A stretch of DNA of 64,000 nucleotides from Hominiventricola filiformis (GCF_020686965.1 NZ_JAJEPS010000003.1:181256-245255); one strand, 5' to 3'. Positions 1 through 8,913 are shown, counted from the first letter of the stretch. Notes: generated by a model not told the origin, from the letters alone. Program-made: numbers and translations.

Positions 1-63
1 GAGATCTACCATGGCCTTGTCAATGGTATCAATTTCTTTCCGAAGTTCGTTTAAATCTTCCAT
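1..63 (-). CDS. Chorismate mutase, N-terminal fragment (cut by window edge)
   Basis: Only the first 21 codons are inside the window, read leftward from an ATG at 63. They encode MEDLNELRKEIDTIDKAMVDL, the start of an AroQ-type chorismate mutase helix with the usual LRxxIDxID pattern. AroQ converts chorismate to prephenate for Phe/Tyr synthesis. In Clostridia this domain is often fused to prephenate dehydratase or shikimate dehydrogenase, and the rest of the gene is not visible, so the full product is unknown. An AGGAAGG ribosome site lies about 13 bases upstream. The gene follows folC by 35 bases on the same strand, so they are probably co-transcribed. Confidence 0.75.
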   Translation of the reverse strand, partial: MEDLNELRKEIDTIDKAMVDL

Positions 64-98
64 GTATCTTTTTGTATCCTTCCTGCTGTATTTATATC

Positions 99-1379
99 TT
101 ATTTGTTCGCTTCCCGGTACAGTTCTCCCAGATAAGAAAGGGAGCCGAATGCCAGAATCACATCCTCTGATCCCGCCAGACGTCTTGCTTCCCGGACTGC
201 ATCTCTGATACTTCCCATGGCCCGGACATGGGGATTATATTTTCTCACTGTCTCTGCCAGTGCCTCAGCTGACAGGGCCCGCGGATTATCCGGTGTCATA
301 ATCGTCAGTATCTCTTCAGCCAGCGGTGCTGTCTGCTCCGCTACCACTTCGTATTCTTTATCCGCCAGCACACCCATAATAAAAATAAGACGGCGTCCCT
401 TCAGATCCTGAAGAATGGAGTCTCTCAGCACTCGGGCTGCATCTCTGTTATGCGCGCCGTCCATCAGGAAAAGAGGTTCTTTTGCAACAACCGAGAAACG
501 CCCCTGCCAGATCGTATGACGCATTCCCTTCCGAATGGCTTCCTCCGAAATCACATATCCCATTTTATTCAGCTCATCCAACACATCAAGCGCCAGCGCT
601 GCATTTTCAAACTGATACTCTCCTGCCAGCGAAATCTCCACCTGTGTTCTTTCTTTATAGGAAAAGCTCTGCTTCATAAGTCCTCGGTTCCGGTCCCGTA
701 TCCGTGTGGTATCCACAAAGCTCATCGGACATCCACACTCTTTTGCTTTCTGCTCAATCACAATTCTGCTCTCCGGCTTCTGAGCAGCACTTACTACCTT
801 ACATCCCTTCTTGATAATTCCCGCCTTCTGAGCAGCAATTTCCCCCAGTGTATTGCCAAGAACTCCGATATGATCCATGCTCACCGGTGTCAATGCCGCC
901 ACCAGTGTATTCTTTATCACATTGGTTGCATCGGTAAGTCCTCCCATACCAACTTCCAGTACGACAATATCGCACTTCTGCTCCACAAACCACAAAAATG
1001 CCAGTGCCGTCTCTGCTTCAAACATCGTCGGATGTCCGTCTCCGGCTGCAAGCATCTGCTCACCGGCCTTTTGGATCTGCTCCGTCAGACGAACCAGTCC
1101 TTCCCTGGATATGTAGGTTTCATTTACCTGAATCCGTTCCCGGTAGCTGAAGATTGTCGGAGAAATATAACGTCCCACCCGGTATCCGGCTTCTTTCAAA
1201 ACTGTGGAAACATATGCCAGCGTGGATCCTTTTCCATTGGTTCCCGCCACATGTACAAATTTCAGCTGATCCTGCGGATTTCCCAGAATCGCAAGCATCT
1301 TTTTCAACGGTTCCAGCGAGATCTCCCCTTTATACTGGTTGCAGTCTGCCAGAAACGCTTTTGCTTCTTCGTATGTCAT
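99..1379 (-). CDS. folC: Bifunctional folylpolyglutamate synthase / dihydrofolate synthase
   Basis: This cytoplasmic Mur-ligase-family enzyme adds glutamate to dihydropteroate or folates using ATP. The protein has the family P-loop GTNGKGST at about residues 46-53, the LEVGMGGLTDATN segment in the central domain, and the C-terminal DGAHN motif. About 426 residues is normal for the family. I place the start at 1379 (MTYEEAK) because GGGAAAGAGA lies just upstream. A longer frame to 1418 has no ribosome site and adds an untypical 13-residue extension. It is followed on the same strand by the chorismate mutase gene. The pairing links folate and aromatic metabolism, but a shared function is only inferred. 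Confidence 0.93.
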   Translation of the reverse strand: MTYEEAKAFLADCNQYKGEISLEPLKKMLAILGNPQDQLKFVHVAGTNGKGSTLAYVSTVLKEAGYRVGRYISPTIFSYRERIQVNETYISREGLVRLTEQIQKAGEQMLAAGDGHPTMFEAETALAFLWFVEQKCDIVVLEVGMGGLTDATNVIKNTLVAALTPVSMDHIGVLGNTLGEIAAQKAGIIKKGCKVVSAAQKPESRIVIEQKAKECGCPMSFVDTTRIRDRNRGLMKQSFSYKERTQVEISLAGEYQFENAALALDVLDELNKMGYVISEEAIRKGMRHTIWQGRFSVVAKEPLFLMDGAHNRDAARVLRDSILQDLKGRRLIFIMGVLADKEYEVVAEQTAPLAEEILTIMTPDNPRALSAEALAETVRKYNPHVRAMGSIRDAVREARRLAGSEDVILAFGSLSYLGELYREANK

Positions 1380-1462
1380 CTTTTTATCTCTTTCCCGCAC
1401 CTGCTCTGCTGTGCGCATAATCAGATATAGTATAGTATAATCCGTCTTCTATTTCAAATACT

Positions 1463-1861
1463 ATGTATATGATGAAACGAAATTTTTTGCGATGTGGTAT
1501 GGCCGGATGGTGTATGGAAATCCTGTGGACCGGCCTTCATTCTTTTCGAGTCCGGGATCCGAAACTGACCGGACACTCCTCCCTCTGGATGTTTCCCATC
1601 TACGGATGCGCCGCCTTTCTGGAACCGCTGATGCGGCGGCTTATCTCCACCCCTTTCTGGAAACGCGGTCTTATCTATATGCTGTGCATTTATCTGGGGG
1701 AATATACCAGCGGTATTCTACTTCGGTACAAGAACGCATGTCCCTGGAATTATGAAAAAAGCCCCTTTCATATCCAACGTGTGATCCGGCTTGATTTTGC
1801 TCCTCTTTGGTTCTGTGCCGGACTCTTTTTTGAACGTCTTCTGATGCATTCAGATTCCTGA
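1463..1861 (+). CDS. Small integral membrane protein, putative ABC permease family (PF06541-like)
   Basis: This 132-residue hydrophobic protein has about four membrane segments. It shows the pattern I associate with the clostridial family labelled 'putative ABC-transporter type IV' (CmpB-like): a GWCMEILWTG start, WMFPIYG, EPL, LGEYTSG, CPWNY and a terminal RLDFAPLWFCAGLFFE block. The name is inherited from databases, and no ATPase partner is nearby, so the biochemical role is unknown. It is transcribed away from folC and toward pyrB. The first Met codon (1463) is followed by a second at 1469 and the exact start is uncertain. Family recognition is from memory of motifs, not from a search. Confidence 0.6.
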   Translation: MYMMKRNFLRCGMAGWCMEILWTGLHSFRVRDPKLTGHSSLWMFPIYGCAAFLEPLMRRLISTPFWKRGLIYMLCIYLGEYTSGILLRYKNACPWNYEKSPFHIQRVIRLDFAPLWFCAGLFFERLLMHSDS

Positions 1862-1881
1862 AAAAAATTTTCTTTTTTCTA

Positions 1882-1956
1882 TTGCATTTTTCAGGAGAAC
1901 GATGTATTATTCCGGGTTAGAGAGTTTTTAATAAAACATCCAAATATTAGGAGGTA
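1882..1956 (+). promoter_or_regulatory. Putative pyrBI promoter and ribosome site
   Basis: TTGCAT (1882-1887), a 17-base spacer and TATTAT (1905-1910) form a plausible sigma-A promoter with a weak -35. AGGAGG lies 7-9 bases before the pyrB ATG. The leader between them is only about 45 bases. It contains no hairpin-plus-T-run and no recognisable PyrR-binding anti-antiterminator, so classical Firmicute PyrR attenuation is not evident here. Confidence 0.4.
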
Positions 1957-1959
1957 TCT

Positions 1960-2880
1960 ATGAGACATCTGATGAGTCCCCTGGATTTCAGTGTTGAAGA
2001 GCTTGACCATCTTCTGGATCTCGCCCATGACATTGAATTACATCCGGAAAAGTACGCACATGCCTGTGAGGGTAAAAAACTTGCAACCATTTTCTATGAA
2101 CCAAGTACCCGTACCCGTCTTAGTTTTGAAGCTGCCATGTTAAATCTTGGCGGTAATGTTTTAGGTTTTTCTTCTGCAGCAAGCAGCTCCGCTTCCAAAG
2201 GTGAGAGTGTTTCTGATACCATTCGTATGATTTCCTGTTTCGCCGATATATGTGCCATGCGTCATCCAAAAGAAGGTGCGCCAATGGTAGCCAGCGCTGT
2301 TTCTTCCATTCCGGTGATCAACGCAGGTGACGGCGGTCATCAGCATCCCAGCCAGACATTAGCTGATCTTTTAACTATCCGTTCTTTGAAGGGACGACTG
2401 GATCATTTTACCATCGGTCTGTGCGGAGACTTAAAATTCGGCCGTACCGTTCATTCTCTGGTACGCGCACTTGCACGCTATGAAGGTGTAAAATTCATTT
2501 TCATTTCTCCGGAAGAACTGAAGATGCCAAGTTATATTAAAGAAGAGGTTCTGGAAGCCAACGGTATTCCTTACCGCGAGGTAGAACGTCTGGAAGATGT
2601 AATGTCGGATCTGGATGTTCTCTACATGACCCGTGTACAGAAAGAACGTTTCTTCAACGAAGAAGATTATGTACGTCTGAAAGATTTCTATATTCTGAAC
2701 AATCAGAAAATGGAACTGGCAAAAGATGATATGATCGTCATGCATCCGCTTCCCAGAGTCAACGAGATCTCTGTCGAAGTGGACAAGGACCCAAGAGCCG
2801 CTTATTTCCGTCAGGTACAGTATGGCGTCTACGTTCGTATGGCCCTGATTCTCACACTTCTGGAGGTAAAAGTATGTTAA
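1960..2880 (+). CDS. pyrB: Aspartate carbamoyltransferase catalytic subunit
   Basis: The enzyme condenses carbamoyl phosphate with aspartate, the first committed step of pyrimidine synthesis. It carries the carbamoyl-phosphate motif STRTR at residues 49-53, the Ser/Lys loop of the neighbouring subunit near residues 78-82 (SASKGES), HPSQT at 129-133, and an aspartate-domain LPR loop near the C-terminus (HPLPRVNEI). At 306 residues it has normal length. The gene overlaps pyrI by 7 bases, indicating translational coupling and a class B holoenzyme with catalytic and regulatory chains. The ATG is set by AGGAGG upstream. Confidence 0.97.
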   Translation: MRHLMSPLDFSVEELDHLLDLAHDIELHPEKYAHACEGKKLATIFYEPSTRTRLSFEAAMLNLGGNVLGFSSAASSSASKGESVSDTIRMISCFADICAMRHPKEGAPMVASAVSSIPVINAGDGGHQHPSQTLADLLTIRSLKGRLDHFTIGLCGDLKFGRTVHSLVRALARYEGVKFIFISPEELKMPSYIKEEVLEANGIPYREVERLEDVMSDLDVLYMTRVQKERFFNEEDYVRLKDFYILNNQKMELAKDDMIVMHPLPRVNEISVEVDKDPRAAYFRQVQYGVYVRMALILTLLEVKVC

Positions 2881-3314
2881 ATATCGGTGGACTTCACGAA
2901 GGTTTCGTACTGGACCATATCGAAGCCGGCAAAAGCATGGAAATCTATAAATATCTGGGACTCGACAAATTTGACTGTACCGTTGCCATTATCAAAAATG
3001 CCAAAAGCAACAAGATGGGCAAAAAGGACATTATTAAGATTGAGTGCCCGATTGATGAAATTGACCTGGATGCACTGGGATTCATCGATCACAACATCAC
3101 AGTCAATATCATAAAAAATGATAAGATCGTGGAAAAGAAAACTCTTTCTCTTCCGAAAGAGATTCATAACGTGGCAAAATGCAAAAACCCGCGCTGTATC
3201 ACTTCCATTGAGCAGGAGCTTGAGCAGGTCTTCCTTCTGACTGATCCGAAGAAGGGTATCTACCGCTGTAAATACTGCGAAGAGAAATACACTCACAAAA
3301 AGAAAAAAGCTTAA
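2874..3314 (+). CDS. pyrI: Aspartate carbamoyltransferase regulatory subunit
   Basis: The 146-residue regulatory chain binds nucleotides through its N-terminal domain and holds the catalytic trimers together through a C-terminal zinc site. The four zinc Cys are visible at about residues 103, 108, 132 and 135 (CKNPRC and CKYC). The N-terminus is short compared with the enterobacterial protein but keeps the overall two-domain layout. The gene starts inside the pyrB stop region (ATGTTAA) and ends 6 bases before a strong terminator hairpin, so pyrBI is a two-gene unit. Allosteric feedback by CTP/ATP is expected from the family and is not shown by the sequence. Confidence 0.95.
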   Translation: MLNIGGLHEGFVLDHIEAGKSMEIYKYLGLDKFDCTVAIIKNAKSNKMGKKDIIKIECPIDEIDLDALGFIDHNITVNIIKNDKIVEKKTLSLPKEIHNVAKCKNPRCITSIEQELEQVFLLTDPKKGIYRCKYCEEKYTHKKKKA

Positions 3315-3320
3315 TAAAGG

Positions 3321-3359
3321 AAGAGGAATCTGGCATCACTGCTCAGATTCCTCTTTTAT
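3321..3359. terminator. Bidirectional terminator between pyrI and the AI-2E-family gene
   Basis: A perfect 12-bp stem (3321-3332 with 3344-3355) and an 11-base loop are followed on the plus strand by TTATTTC, and on the minus strand by a shorter T-rich tract. It ends pyrBI. It overlaps the last codons of the convergent permease gene, so one hairpin serves both transcripts. Confidence 0.85.
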
Positions 3360-4607
3360 TTCTTCACGTTCTCGTTTCTCCGCCGCCTGCTCATCCAGTC
3401 GGTCGTGCATCCATCCTTTGATTAAATGATAGATAAATCCAAAGACCGGCACGCCGATGACCATGCCGACAATTCCAAAGACACCGCCGAACAACAGAAT
3501 CGAAAACAATACCCAGAAACTGCTGAGCTGCGTGGTGTTTCCCAGAATCTTCGGTCCCAGAATATTTCCATCGAACTGCTGCAAAATGATGATAAACACG
3601 ACAAAATACACACATTTCAGCGGATCTACCATCAGAATCAGCGCCGCCGTCGGAATAGCACCGATAAACGGTCCAAAGAACGGAATGATGTTGGTTACTC
3701 CAATGATCACACTAACCAGAACTGCATATGGCATATTTACCACAACAGTGAACACCATACAGATCAGGCCGATAATGAGTGAATCCAGAAGTTTTCCCTT
3801 GACAAATCCTCCCAGATAGTCGTTTAGAATATTCGTCTCTTCAATAATCCACTCTGCGCGCTGAAGTTTCAGTTTCTGCCCTCTTTTTTTGCGCCTTTCG
3901 TTGATCTCTGTCAGATCACGATAAGGGAAAAATGCCTGCACCATAAGCCTCGCCTGCCGGCAGAACATTTCCCGGCTGTTCAGGAAATAAACTGCCACGA
4001 TAAGACCAATGATCAGATTCTTTGCCACACCGATCATAGTCAGAAGACTGGAAGACACACCGGTAATAATATTATTGATATTAGGAAGCAGACTCGTCTT
4101 CGCAAAATTCTGCACATAGTCCACAATATCCGTGGAATACTGCTCCACATAATTCAGCATCACCGGATTATCTTCCACCAGCTTTTCCAGCCAGGCACTT
4201 GCTGTCTGAATATATCCAGGCATGGCTTCCACCAGAAGCAGAATGCTGTTCACCAGCTGCGGCACCAGCATGGCAATCAACGCATAAATGATCAGGCAGA
4301 ATAACAGAATACTGCCCAAAATTGCAATTCCTTTAAAGAGACCCTGCAGCTTCTTTCTTTTTTCCGGTGTTCTGCGGGTAAGCTGTACTTTATCGACCAG
4401 ATAATTTTCTATAGAATTGCATACCGGTGTCAGAAGATAGGCAATCACTGCACCGTAAATAAACGGCATCAGAATATTAGCTATCACTTTTACATAATGT
4501 CCCAGTTCTTTCAGCCGGAACACTACAAAGAAGAACAGAATACACATGGCCACCGTCAGAAAAACAGCCAGTCCTTTATAATAGTAATCTTTCCACTTCT
4601 CCTTCAT
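3336..4607 (-). CDS. AI-2E family transporter (PerM/YdiK-like permease)
   Basis: This is a 423-residue polytopic membrane protein of the AI-2E transporter family, with about eight membrane segments. Features include an N-terminal hydrophobic pair, a long amphipathic region at about residues 130-190, and the conserved PFFGPFIGAIP and GxPxxGF-type blocks near the C-terminus. The tail is a charged run rich in Glu/Arg/Lys. Known members include quorum-signal and sodium/proton transporters, so the substrate cannot be named. It follows the tethered binding-protein gene by 18 bases on the same strand and may be the last gene of the sensory operon that begins near 8.9 kb. Confidence 0.85.
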   Translation of the reverse strand: MKEKWKDYYYKGLAVFLTVAMCILFFFVVFRLKELGHYVKVIANILMPFIYGAVIAYLLTPVCNSIENYLVDKVQLTRRTPEKRKKLQGLFKGIAILGSILLFCLIIYALIAMLVPQLVNSILLLVEAMPGYIQTASAWLEKLVEDNPVMLNYVEQYSTDIVDYVQNFAKTSLLPNINNIITGVSSSLLTMIGVAKNLIIGLIVAVYFLNSREMFCRQARLMVQAFFPYRDLTEINERRKKRGQKLKLQRAEWIIEETNILNDYLGGFVKGKLLDSLIIGLICMVFTVVVNMPYAVLVSVIIGVTNIIPFFGPFIGAIPTAALILMVDPLKCVYFVVFIIILQQFDGNILGPKILGNTTQLSSFWVLFSILLFGGVFGIVGMVIGVPVFGFIYHLIKGWMHDRLDEQAAEKREREEIKEESEQ

Positions 4608-4625
4608 ACCTTCGTCCTTTCTTTT

Positions 4626-5939
4626 CTACTGCTGAAGATAGCTGTTCACGGTACGCTGCAGAATCTTAAGGCTGCTGTCAATGGTTTCATCATTTTCCAG
4701 AATCTGTCCGATCTCACTGTCTGCCAGGGCCAGAGCCTGCTCATAACGTTTGAACTGCGGTTCAATCTTTCCGTCTTCTATAATTCTGCCCAGAAGACTG
4801 CCGCTGATAACCGTATCACTCTCTTCCATGTCCTCCTGTACGATGCTTTCCATCTCTCTGGATTCCGTCACTGCCTTTAATACGGAAGCCCCCTGGGAAT
4901 TCCGGAAAATCTCCGTCTGAATGTCTTCATCATAGGTCAGAAGCTTTAAGAATTCCCACGCCAGCTGTTCACACTTCGTATGAGAACTGATTCCCATAAG
5001 CAGCGTATCTACCTGGGAAAGATTGCCCCCCTGATAACCGGCCGGCATGGTAATACAGTCCCACTGGAAATTCGCATAACGTTTGATCTTATACGGATAG
5101 GTCTTATACGTACGGTACTCAGCAAAAGTCAGCGGCATAAACACTACATGACCCGCATTAAAGTCTTCCTGCGTCACTTTTTCTCCCTGATACAGATCAT
5201 TCAGGCGTCTGGTAAACTGGATTGCCTCCGTCACCTTCTCGTCTGTAAAATTGCTTTCTTTTCCATCCGGTTCAAAGATCTCTCCATTGTTGGAATATAC
5301 CGCATTCTGCCAGCCGAAATTGTAACATCCAAACTGATCGATCACACCGTCTTCATTGGTATCTCTGGTCACTTTCTGGCAGATACTATACATGGTATCC
5401 CAGTTCCAGTCCGGATTGGGCAGGGCGATTCCTTCCTTTGCCAGAAGGGTTTTATTCACAAACATCAGCGTAGGAACTGTCTCATAGGGAAGTGCATACT
5501 GCACATCTCCGTACTGTCCGCTCCGGAATGCACTGCTGTAATATTTTTCTGTTTCAAAATCCGGGTCTTTTTCCATCAGAGGTTCCAGATTTTTCATAAC
5601 ACCCATGGATGAAAACTGATTAAAATCCGTGCCCAGCACCATAAACACATCCGGTTCCTTTCCCGCCAGCAGTTTTCTGGAAAACCACTCGGAATAATCA
5701 TCTTTACTGATGCCGCTGTAGTAATGGATCTTCACACCTGGATGTTCTTTTTCAAATCTTGCAATTGCCTTGTCAAAGATGACAAAGCTGTTGGCACTCG
5801 CCACATTCCAGTTACTGCCGGTAAACATACCAAACTCCAGAACTGTCTCCTGTCGGTAATGGATCCATGCTGTTACAGTCATAAGAAGAACCACAGCCGC
5901 GACCCCCACCCAGACAAGTACTTTTCTCTGTCTGTTCAT
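4626..5939 (-). CDS. Membrane-tethered family 1 extracellular solute-binding protein
   Basis: The 437-residue protein resembles the sugar-binding subunits of carbohydrate ABC importers (family 1 fold): an F-x-K-x-HPGVKIHY start of the domain, then PDVFMVLG, LPYETVPTLMFVNK and W-x-F-x-K-L-L near the end. Instead of a lipobox it has an uncleaved-looking hydrophobic segment at about residues 7-24 with no Cys, so it probably stays anchored by a membrane helix facing outward. I use the start at 5939 because AGGAGG sits 7 bases upstream. No permease or ATPase partner adjoins it. It follows the response regulator by 10 bases, which suggests a sensory or accessory role rather than transport. Confidence 0.8.
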   Translation of the reverse strand: MNRQRKVLVWVGVAAVVLLMTVTAWIHYRQETVLEFGMFTGSNWNVASANSFVIFDKAIARFEKEHPGVKIHYYSGISKDDYSEWFSRKLLAGKEPDVFMVLGTDFNQFSSMGVMKNLEPLMEKDPDFETEKYYSSAFRSGQYGDVQYALPYETVPTLMFVNKTLLAKEGIALPNPDWNWDTMYSICQKVTRDTNEDGVIDQFGCYNFGWQNAVYSNNGEIFEPDGKESNFTDEKVTEAIQFTRRLNDLYQGEKVTQEDFNAGHVVFMPLTFAEYRTYKTYPYKIKRYANFQWDCITMPAGYQGGNLSQVDTLLMGISSHTKCEQLAWEFLKLLTYDEDIQTEIFRNSQGASVLKAVTESREMESIVQEDMEESDTVISGSLLGRIIEDGKIEPQFKRYEQALALADSEIGQILENDETIDSSLKILQRTVNSYLQQ

Positions 5940-5949
5940 CCCGCGCCTC

Positions 5950-6627
5950 CTACTCTTCCAGCTCCGCCAGTTTTCCGGCTGCATTTGTCTGTACAGCCCA
6001 GATTGCCAGCTGGGTCCGATCTCTCAAATCCAGCTTGTTCAAAATAGTACTTAGATAATTTCTCACAGTACCATCAGAAAGCCCAAGAATTTCTGCGATT
6101 TCCTTATTGGAAGCACCTTTTCCTACCTGTACGATAATCTTCCACTCCGTCTTTGTCAGCTCCTCCGCCGCTTTATTTCCAACGGTAATGGAGTAGTCTG
6201 CCTGTGCCATCTGAGAAAACAGTTTAAATACCTTTGTCGCAATATCCGGGTTGATCATAGCCCGTCCACTGTATACCGTCTTGATGGCATTTTCCAATTC
6301 ATCCATGGACACACCTTTTAAAAGATAACCGCTGGCGCCGAACTTCAATGCATTGTAGACATACTCGTCATCATCAAATGTCGTCAGAATGATAATCTTG
6401 ATCTGTGGATAATTTTCTTTGATAATCTTGGTGCACTGTACTCCATCCATCTTAGGCATTCGGATATCCATGAGAATCACGTCCGGCTTTTCCTTCCGGA
6501 TACTGCGGATCACATCCTGCCCGTCCGCCGCCACATCACACACTTCGATATCTGCTTTGCTGTTCAGCACAATCTGCAGGCTCTGCCGGATCAGTTCCTG
6601 ATCATCAGCTATTAATACTTTAATCAT
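5950..6627 (-). CDS. NarL/FixJ-type response regulator
   Basis: The 225-residue protein has a receiver domain (acidic pair near residues 8-9, phosphoacceptor Asp54 in ILMDIRMP, a conserved Thr in ILTTFDDDEYV, Lys in LLKGV) and a C-terminal LuxR-type helix-turn-helix (SNKEIAEILGLSDGTVRNYL). Its ATG overlaps the histidine kinase stop by 8 bases, so the two are translated together as a cognate pair. Its probable targets are the neighbouring sugar importer and the aldolase operon. Both carry an identical palindrome upstream, but that link is inference from position and symmetry. Confidence 0.93.
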   Translation of the reverse strand: MIKVLIADDQELIRQSLQIVLNSKADIEVCDVAADGQDVIRSIRKEKPDVILMDIRMPKMDGVQCTKIIKENYPQIKIIILTTFDDDEYVYNALKFGASGYLLKGVSMDELENAIKTVYSGRAMINPDIATKVFKLFSQMAQADYSITVGNKAAEELTKTEWKIIVQVGKGASNKEIAEILGLSDGTVRNYLSTILNKLDLRDRTQLAIWAVQTNAAGKLAELEE

Positions 6628-7930
6628 ATGTCTCTCCCCATCTGATCGGAATCCTTGCAGTCACCGTAAATCCGTTTCTGCCGTCAAAGGATACCGTTCC
6701 CTTTAACATTTCAATGCGTTCTTTTATATGCTTGGTGCCAAATCCGCTCTTGACCTCTTCACAGCCGATTCCGTTATCCTTAATCACCAGCAGTATCTCA
6801 CCATCGATCTTTTTCAGTGTAATCCAGATCTTCTTCGCATGTCCATGGCGAACCGCATTGGTGATGCTCTCCTGAATTACACGGTAAATAGCATTTTCTT
6901 CATCCTCATCAAATTTCAGATGTTTTTCCTCGGTCTCAAAATGAATTTCCACATCAGATACCTGGCTCATTTCCATGACCATTTTCCGTATTGCCACTTC
7001 CAGACTTAAACGTTCCAACGCATCCGGACGAAGTTCATTTACAGAACGCCGGATTTCTTTAATACCGTCCCTGCTGACCTGAGACAACATCTCCAGTTGT
7101 TTCTTAGTCTGGTCTGGAGCCACATCGATAATAGCAAGGCAGGCATCCAGTCCTGCAGTGATACCGGTCAGAGTATGTCCCAGCGTATCGTGAATTTCTC
7201 TGGCCAGACGGTTCCGTTCTCTGGTCTGAGCCATCCGTTCGGACATATCTGCATATTCTTTCAGCTGCTCATTGGCTGTCTGAAGCTCGTGGTAGAGCTG
7301 ATTGACTTCTTCAATGGTACCACGCTGCACATTAATAACATAAACGCAGTAGACGATAAACAGAATAATATTCAGCGAAATGATAACATTGAAAATGCTG
7401 AACAAATACTGCTGCGTACTGGACGGATAATATCGGATGTAGTCTGACACACTGTAAAGAGGTGTGTAAATAGACAACAGTTCATAGTCCGCCACCAGAT
7501 ATCCCGCTATAGCTGTAGCCACGAAAAAAATCTTCACTTTTCCGTCTTTGACATAGGCAATCACATTGGCAAATACCAGCAATAAGAGACCATTATAGTT
7601 AAAATCCATCTGCACGACCAGCCCGACACATACGAATGCGTCCACCAGAAGTGTGCAGACCGTCAGACGGCTGTGATCCTGCTGCCAGATCTGCCGCAGG
7701 GCAAACGTGATAACCATCACCATCATCAGTCCCATACAGAGCAGCAGATTTTCCCCTGGATTTACCGGTATCGTCACCACGCTGTCCAGAAAGGTTCTGG
7801 CATCATAATGGGCCAGGATCCGGTTTGTTGTGGCATAGATAAATCCGCAGATCAGTCCGACCGCCAGTATATTCAATATCAGCATGCCCGCCTGAAACAG
7901 CGTGACATACTGGTCTTTTTTATCGTTCAT
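6620..7930 (-). CDS. Sensor histidine kinase, HisKA_3 (NarX/LiaS) type, with multi-pass membrane sensor
   Basis: The protein has about 436 residues from the start at 7930, which has AAGGAG seven bases upstream. The N-terminal half carries about six hydrophobic segments with little extracellular loop. A short coiled coil (residues about 205-235) leads to the HisKA_3 dimerisation helix, with phospho-acceptor His near residue 247 (REIHDTLGH). The ATPase domain then shows the N box (ITNAVRHGHA) and G box (DNGIGCEE). It phosphorylates the adjoining regulator. The small outside loops suggest that it senses through a partner. The lipoprotein encoded 10 bases upstream is the obvious candidate. Confidence 0.93.
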   Translation of the reverse strand: MNDKKDQYVTLFQAGMLILNILAVGLICGFIYATTNRILAHYDARTFLDSVVTIPVNPGENLLLCMGLMMVMVITFALRQIWQQDHSRLTVCTLLVDAFVCVGLVVQMDFNYNGLLLLVFANVIAYVKDGKVKIFFVATAIAGYLVADYELLSIYTPLYSVSDYIRYYPSSTQQYLFSIFNVIISLNIILFIVYCVYVINVQRGTIEEVNQLYHELQTANEQLKEYADMSERMAQTRERNRLAREIHDTLGHTLTGITAGLDACLAIIDVAPDQTKKQLEMLSQVSRDGIKEIRRSVNELRPDALERLSLEVAIRKMVMEMSQVSDVEIHFETEEKHLKFDEDEENAIYRVIQESITNAVRHGHAKKIWITLKKIDGEILLVIKDNGIGCEEVKSGFGTKHIKERIEMLKGTVSFDGRNGFTVTARIPIRWGETYD

Positions 7931-7940
7931 ATTCTGCTCC

Positions 7941-8885
7941 TTACTGCCAGCCGTTGATCTCATAGTCTCCCAGATTTTCTCTGGTGATCAGTGTCGGTTC
8001 AATACTGATATACGGATCTACTTTCTGTCCGTCAAGATACTGGTAGGCAGTCTCTGCCGCTACTCTTCCAATGGTTTTGGGACTCTGCATACTGGTTGCC
8101 GTCACATATCCCAGCTTCAGCATGGACTTAAAATCCGGTGATCCGTCAATGCCGTAGATCAGCACTCCATCTTCCCTGTGATACTGCTGAAGCGTTGCCA
8201 GCGCACCAAGTGCAGTCGGATCATTGCCTCCCATCACCACATCAAAATCAATATTTTTTTTCAACAGTACTGCCATAGCATCTGCAGACACTTCAAATTC
8301 TCCGGCACCCCCTGCTTCTGCGATGACCTTATAAGCCGGATAATCTGCCACAGTATCCATAAAGCCCTGAATCCGGTTATTAATCGATGCCTGAATCGGA
8401 TTATTGATAACCACAATGCGTGCATGATCCATTCTGTTCATCATATCCTGAGCACACAGAACCCCTGCCTGATAATTATCCGTCTCTATGGCAGCCGTCA
8501 CATATTCCATATCTTTTACCATGGTATCAATATCAATGACGACTACACCAGCTTCTTTACAAGCTTCCAGAGCAGGCCGGACTTTATCAAGGTCTACAGG
8601 ATTTAAGAACAGCACCTGCATGCCTTCCTCGATCATCTCCAGAATCTGTCCATTTTGCTTTTCCTGATCCTGACATGGATTTCTGGAAATCAGGATATCC
8701 CCATTAGCTTCCACTACTTCCTGTATTGCTTCATGAAGCACATCAAAATAAGGATTGTTCCTGGTCATGTAAGTTGCGCCAAAAATTCTCGGTTCATGAC
8801 TGTCTTTCTGTTTCTCAATAATCCCGCATCCGCCAAGCAACAGAACGCAGATCAGAATCCATGCAGTCAAACGGTATTTTTTCAT
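7941..8885 (-). CDS. Sugar-binding lipoprotein (type I periplasmic-binding fold), likely sensory
   Basis: A signal peptide with lipobox LGGC (Cys about residue 20) is followed by a ribose/galactose-binding-type domain. The domain is paralogous to the importer's binding protein at 11577-12611: both share NDPTALGA, YGxDGSPD and the same GWQ end. The chosen start (8885) has AGGAAAGG six bases upstream. It is the first gene of the sensory operon and has no transport genes of its own. By analogy with the XylFII-LytS-YesN system of clostridia, it probably binds a sugar outside the cell and passes the signal to the kinase. That role is inferred from gene order and not shown. Confidence 0.85.
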   Translation of the reverse strand: MKKYRLTAWILICVLLLGGCGIIEKQKDSHEPRIFGATYMTRNNPYFDVLHEAIQEVVEANGDILISRNPCQDQEKQNGQILEMIEEGMQVLFLNPVDLDKVRPALEACKEAGVVVIDIDTMVKDMEYVTAAIETDNYQAGVLCAQDMMNRMDHARIVVINNPIQASINNRIQGFMDTVADYPAYKVIAEAGGAGEFEVSADAMAVLLKKNIDFDVVMGGNDPTALGALATLQQYHREDGVLIYGIDGSPDFKSMLKLGYVTATSMQSPKTIGRVAAETAYQYLDGQKVDPYISIEPTLITRENLGDYEINGWQ

Positions 8886-8913
8886 CTGCCTTTCCTTCCT
8901 CCTCATGAAATTT

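Noticed and set aside
450..1430. Long open plus-strand frame (326 codons) opposite folC
   Set aside because: It lies entirely antisense to a clearly conserved folC, has no ribosome site and encodes a low-complexity Cys/His/Ser-rich product typical of shadow frames.
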